Positions 60,424-64,000 of a DNA stretch of 64,000 nucleotides are shown here, piece by piece; position 1 is the first letter of the stretch; each line of letters opens with the position of its first letter. The position numbers and the translations under genes were made by a program. The stretch covers positions 186,001 to 250,000 of the forward strand of contig NZ_JACIDJ010000002.1 of NCBI RefSeq assembly GCF_014196305.1. Reading direction: 5' to 3'. The notes below the pieces were generated by a model. The model searched no databases. It was not told the DNA's origin and worked only from the letters and a program-made list of their open reading frames with translations. Source of the DNA: Roseococcus suduntuyensis (GTDB lineage Bacteria > Pseudomonadota > Alphaproteobacteria > Acetobacterales > Acetobacteraceae).

Positions 60424-62745
60424 TCAGAAGCGGGTGCCAAAGCCGAAACGCACAACCTGTGTCTCGTCGTAGCTCTGCTTGGCGATCGCCTGGGCGACGT
60501 CAATGTTGATCAGACCGAAGGGGCTGCGCCAGGACACGCCCACGCCCGCGCCAACCCGGGGGCTGGCGTCGTCGCCGATCCCGGTGCCGCTGACCGTGCG
60601 CGACAGCGAGCCCACATCCACGAAGGCCCTGCCCACCAGGCCGAGTTCCGAGGGCACCGGCAGGGGAAAGCGCAGCTCGGTGGATTGCGTCCACATCAGG
60701 CGCCCGCCCAGCGCGTCGCGGGAGGCGATGTCACGCGGGCCGGCGCCGGCGACGGCGAAGCCGCGCAGGTTTTCGCCGCCCAGGAAGAAGCGGTCCACGA
60801 TGCGGTCGCGCCGGCTGCTGTCGAAGCCGTTCAGGATGCCGAAGCTGCCCGAGATGCTCAGCACGAAGTCCGGGTCGCCCAGCAGCCGCTCCAGCGGCAG
60901 GAACAGCGCGCCGTCGAGGCGCGTGCGCAGGTAGGCCACGTCGCCCCCCAGGCCGGCCAGGTCATTGCCCAGGCGGATGACATAGCCGCGGCGGGTGTCC
61001 AGCGGGTTGTCGCGCACGTCATAGGTCAGCGTCTGGCTGACCTGGCTGAGGATGGTCGTCCCCGCCTGCTCCACCACGAAGCGCGAGGACCCGTCCTGGA
61101 TATTGGAGATACGGCGCTGCACCAGGCTGTAGGACCAGGACTGCCGCAGCCGTTCGTTGAACTCGTAGCCCGCGCGCAGCGAGACGCCCGCGCGGCGCTC
61201 GTCGAAGCCCGAGACGCTGCGCAGGTCACGCTGGATGTAGAAGACGTCGCCGCCGATCGCGAGGTTGCGGTCGAGGAAGGAAGGATCGGTGACCGAGAGG
61301 TCCACCTGGCTGCGGCGCTGCGCGATGGTGGTGTTGACGCGCGCGTCGATGCCGGTGCCGCCGAGGTTGCGCTCACGAATGCCGAAATCGGCCAGGAAGC
61401 CGGCATCGGTCGAGAAGCCACCGCCCAGGCTGATCTCGCCGGTGGCGCGCTCGACCACGCGGGCGTCCACGATCGTCCGGTCGGGCGCCGAGCCCGGGGT
61501 GTTGTTGATCGTGATGTCGCCAAAATAACCCAGGTTGCGGATACGGTCACGCGACCGGCGGATCTGCGCGGCGTTGAAGGCATCGCCCTCCGCCAGGCGG
61601 AACTCGCGGCGGATCACGCGGTCCTGGGTGCGGGTGTTGCCGCTGATGTCGATGCGCTCGATGTAGACCCGCGGCCCCTCGGTCAGCGCGAAGGTGATGT
61701 TCGCCCGCCGCGCCTCGGTGTCGCGCGTGATCTGGGGCTGCACCTCCACGAAGGGGAAGCCGCGCAGATTGGCCGCGTCCGACAGCGCCTGCGAGGTGCG
61801 CTCCACCGCGTCGCCATCATAGGTGCCGCCCGGCGCCACCTCCAGGAAACGGCGCAGCGTCGCCGGGTCGAGGTCCGGGAAGGCCGAGGTGATGTCGATG
61901 TCGCCGAAGGTGTAGCGCGGCCCCTCATTGATGGCGAAGGTGATGAAGAAGCCGCTGCGGTCCGGCGCCAGCTCCGCCGTGGCGGCGCCGATCTGCACGT
62001 CCGGATAGCCGTTGCGCAGATAATAGCGGCGCAGCAGCTCGCGGTCGAAGGCCAGGCGATCGGGGTCGAAGCTGTCGGAGGTGGAGAGGATGCGGTAGAA
62101 AGCCTGCTCCTTCGTCGCCACCACGTCGCGCAGGCGGGTGTCGGAGAAGCCGGTATTGCCCACGAAGTTGATGCGCGCGACCAGCGCCGTCGGGCCTTCC
62201 GTGATCTCGAAGACCAGGTTCACCCGGTTCTGGTCGAGCTCGATGAGCTTGGGCTCCACCACCGCGCCGAAGCGGCCGCGCCGGGCGTAGATGTCCAGGA
62301 TGGCCTGCCGGTCGAGCTGGACGAGCTGCGGCGTCAGCACCGAGCGTTCGCGCAGCTGGGTGGCCTGGCGCAGCACGTCGTCGGAGATGCGGCGGTTGCC
62401 CTCGAAGGCGACCCGGTTGACGATGGGGTTCTCGGCCACCTCCACCACCAGGGTCGCGCCCTCGCGACCGATGCGGACATCGCGGAACAGGCCGGTGGCG
62501 AACAGGGTCCGCAGGCTGCGGTCGGCCCGGTCGGATTCATAGACGTCGCCGGGCTGGACCAGCATGTAGCTGCGGATGGTGTCCGCCTCGATGCGCTGGT
62601 TGCCGCGGACCACCACAGAGGTGATGACATCCCCGGACTGGGCGGCGCGCGGCGCGCCCGCGCGCGGCTGGGCCTCCGCCAACGGATGCGGCAGGGCCAC
62701 GAGAGTGGCGCTGGCGAGAAGCAGGACGCGGAGCGTGAGGCTCAA
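60424..62745 (-). CDS. bamA: Outer membrane protein assembly factor BamA
   Basis: The 773-residue protein has a signal peptide ending near AEA (about residue 26), five POTRA domains (first at DVITSVVVRGNQRIE) and a C-terminal beta-barrel with the surface-loop motif WTQSTELRFPL followed by FGLINIDVAQA. It ends in Phe, as expected for an outer-membrane barrel. No ATG precedes the signal peptide in frame. TTG 62745, with AAGGGATGG about 9-12 nt upstream, is the best start. It lies 91 nt downstream of rseP. Confidence 0.93.
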   Translation of the reverse strand: MSLTLRVLLLASATLVALPHPLAEAQPRAGAPRAAQSGDVITSVVVRGNQRIEADTIRSYMLVQPGDVYESDRADRSLRTLFATGLFRDVRIGREGATLVVEVAENPIVNRVAFEGNRRISDDVLRQATQLRERSVLTPQLVQLDRQAILDIYARRGRFGAVVEPKLIELDQNRVNLVFEITEGPTALVARINFVGNTGFSDTRLRDVVATKEQAFYRILSTSDSFDPDRLAFDRELLRRYYLRNGYPDVQIGAATAELAPDRSGFFITFAINEGPRYTFGDIDITSAFPDLDPATLRRFLEVAPGGTYDGDAVERTSQALSDAANLRGFPFVEVQPQITRDTEARRANITFALTEGPRVYIERIDISGNTRTQDRVIRREFRLAEGDAFNAAQIRRSRDRIRNLGYFGDITINNTPGSAPDRTIVDARVVERATGEISLGGGFSTDAGFLADFGIRERNLGGTGIDARVNTTIAQRRSQVDLSVTDPSFLDRNLAIGGDVFYIQRDLRSVSGFDERRAGVSLRAGYEFNERLRQSWSYSLVQRRISNIQDGSSRFVVEQAGTTILSQVSQTLTYDVRDNPLDTRRGYVIRLGNDLAGLGGDVAYLRTRLDGALFLPLERLLGDPDFVLSISGSFGILNGFDSSRRDRIVDRFFLGGENLRGFAVAGAGPRDIASRDALGGRLMWTQSTELRFPLPVPSELGLVGRAFVDVGSLSRTVSGTGIGDDASPRVGAGVGVSWRSPFGLINIDVAQAIAKQSYDETQVVRFGFGTRF

Positions 62746-62836
62746 GGAAAAGCCATCCCTTCGTTCTGGAACGGAACAGGCGCGAACATAGACGGGGCGG
62801 CGGCGTGCCGCCACCCCAGGGCAAGAAGCGCCCCCC

Positions 62837-63952
62837 TCACCCCAGCAACCCCCCGATCCATCGGCCGATGGAGCCATGGGCGATGTCGTTGAAGGTGACG
62901 AAGACGAAGAGGCTGATGAGCAGGGCGAAGCCCACCCGGAAGCCATATTCCTGGGCCCGGGCCGGCAGCGGCCGGCCGCGGATGGCCTCGGCGGCATAGA
63001 ACATCAGGTGCCCGCCATCCAGCAGCGGGATGGGAAAGAGGTTCAGCAGGGCAAGGCTGATGGACAGCAGCGCCATCAGGTTGATCAGCGGCACGATGCC
63101 GAGCGTCGCCGCCTGGCCCGAGACCTCCGCGATGCGGATGGGCCCGCCCATGTCGCGCGCGCTGCGGGTGCCGGTGATCATCTCCCAGATGCCGGTCAGC
63201 GTCGCGACGCTCATGTCGTAGGTCTGGACCACCCCGGCGCCGAGCGCGCTCAGCGGGTCCAGGCGCTCGAAGCGCCCCTGCCCGCCCTGCACGCCCAGGA
63301 TGCCCACGGGCTCGGCCTCGCTGCCGAGGCGGGGGATGGGCGTGGCGACGAGGTCCAGAGCACGCCCGTCGCGCTGCACCGTCACGCGGACCTGCTGGCC
63401 CGCCCGCGGCTGGATGTGGCGCTGCACCTGGTCGAAGCGGACCACCCGCTCGCCATCCAGGGCGATGATGGCGTCCCCGGGTTGCAGCCCGGCCATCTCG
63501 GCGGGCGAGCCGGGGCCGACGGCCGCCACCGTCGTCATGTCGCGGGGCGCGCCGAATGTGGCGTAGAGCCCGGCGAAGAGCACGGCGGCCAGCACGAAAT
63601 TGGCAACGGGCCCGGCGGCGACGATGATGGCGCGGTCCCGCACCGGCTTGTCGTGGAAGGTCTGGCCCGGCCGTTCGTCCACGCGCGACTCGGGCAGCAG
63701 TTCCTCAGAGGGAACATGCCCGTGCAGCTTCACGTAGCCACCCAGCGGAATCCAGGCGAGGCGCCATTCGGTCCCCTGCCGGTCCGTCCAGCGGGCCAGC
63801 GCGCGGCCGAATCCGATGCTGAACACGTCCACATGGACCTTCCGCCAGCGTGCGGCGAGGTAATGTCCCAGCTCATGGAAGAAGATGAGAACGCCCAGCA
63901 CGACCAGGAAGGCCAGGATGGTGCGCAGCGTCTCGGGCAGGAATTCCAGCAT
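62837..63952 (-). CDS. rseP: RIP zinc metalloprotease RseP
   Basis: The 371-residue site-2 protease cleaves transmembrane substrates such as anti-sigma factors. The zinc site is FFHELGHY (His26, Glu27, His30) in the first helix. The third ligand motif is PIPLLDGGHL. A single PDZ domain lies near residues 115-190 (AGLQPGDAIIALDGERV), one fewer than in E. coli RseP. Four membrane helices are likely. The ATG at 63952 lies 9 nt after the stop of the upstream frame. Confidence 0.95.
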   Translation of the reverse strand: MLEFLPETLRTILAFLVVLGVLIFFHELGHYLAARWRKVHVDVFSIGFGRALARWTDRQGTEWRLAWIPLGGYVKLHGHVPSEELLPESRVDERPGQTFHDKPVRDRAIIVAAGPVANFVLAAVLFAGLYATFGAPRDMTTVAAVGPGSPAEMAGLQPGDAIIALDGERVVRFDQVQRHIQPRAGQQVRVTVQRDGRALDLVATPIPRLGSEAEPVGILGVQGGQGRFERLDPLSALGAGVVQTYDMSVATLTGIWEMITGTRSARDMGGPIRIAEVSGQAATLGIVPLINLMALLSISLALLNLFPIPLLDGGHLMFYAAEAIRGRPLPARAQEYGFRVGFALLISLFVFVTFNDIAHGSIGRWIGGLLG

Positions 63953-63961
63953 GTCGGGTCC

Positions 63962-64000
63962 TCAGGCGGCCGCGCGGTGGGCGGCGATGTCGGTCGCGCG
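63962..64000 (-). CDS. C-terminal end of a gene truncated by the window edge, probably dxr
   Basis: Twelve codons and a TGA stop run off the right edge (ending ATDIAAHRAAA). They stop 9 nt before rseP. In most alphaproteobacteria the gene directly upstream of rseP is dxr (1-deoxyxylulose-5-phosphate reductoisomerase). The identity rests on this gene order only; the residues themselves are not diagnostic. Confidence 0.4.
   Translation of the reverse strand, partial: RATDIAAHRAAA

Noticed and set aside
60385-62892. 835-codon open frame on the plus strand opposite bamA
   Set aside because: Its translation is rich in Arg, His, Ala and Gly without domain signatures, as expected for the complement of a GC-rich gene; BamA on the other strand is unmistakable.

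Overview
The window is a dense, very GC-rich (roughly 70% by eye) alphaproteobacterial chromosome segment. It most resembles Acetobacteraceae of the Roseomonas type. That placement is an inference from the mix of families: an NDUFS4-type complex I accessory subunit, an HWE-family histidine kinase, LpxI rather than LpxH, an orphan Bug/TctC receptor, an orphan CoxL-like molybdoprotein, and a PQQ-type sugar dehydrogenase. I see no rRNA, CRISPR array, transposase, integrase or phage gene. The only tRNA is tRNA-Arg(UCU).

Layout. 0-11.6 kb is small-molecule catabolism and transport: an FMN hydroxyacid oxidase, a PEP-mutase-fold oxaloacetate decarboxylase-like enzyme, an orphan CoxL-like subunit, a DMT exporter with an alpha/beta hydrolase, a minus-strand operon (DapA-like, SDR, second DapA-like, GreB, MFS) and a divergent NodB-type deacetylase. 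11.6-23.8 kb is a surface-polysaccharide region: a polyprenyl-phosphate glycosyltransferase, then an initiating sugar transferase, a flippase and four glycosyltransferases chained by 4-nt start/stop overlaps; on the minus strand lie two tandem MarC genes and a DMT / GT-C / YdcF operon. 24-27.3 kb is a four-gene chain (Nudix, AlaX, sulfurtransferase, cystathionine beta-lyase). 27.4-33.7 kb holds a PQQ-type sugar dehydrogenase, an M20 amidohydrolase, a secreted protein, glycerol kinase and a split AtuA-type pair.

33.9-37.3 kb is the most striking segment: a translationally coupled kaiC-kaiB-histidine kinase operon, a bacterial clock-like KaiBC system without KaiA. 37.3-46.2 kb returns to catabolism: LLM flavin oxidoreductase, DMT exporter, a complete TRAP transporter (P, Q, M), a fumarase/PcaB-type lyase, a CaiB-type CoA transferase and a D-2-hydroxyacid dehydrogenase. 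46.2-55.9 kb is mixed: MsrP, a large membrane protein, CsbD, GST, tRNA-Arg, an NDUFS4-like protein, an SGNH-OpgC-SGNH cassette, a LeuB/tartrate dehydrogenase-like enzyme, a Bug receptor and, just past the end of this range, GloA. 56.4-64 kb is the conserved outer-membrane assembly cluster, read leftwards: (end of dxr?), rseP, bamA, skp-like, lpxD, fabZ, lpxA, lpxI.

How the genes work together. Most genes sit in short operons with ATGA/GTGA overlaps, implying translational coupling. The envelope cluster makes lipid A acyl intermediates and folds outer-membrane proteins. The polysaccharide cluster assembles a lipid-linked repeat unit and flips it, but no polymerase or export gene is visible. 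The Kai operon is the only clear signalling system; no classical DNA-binding regulator is encoded in the 64 kb.
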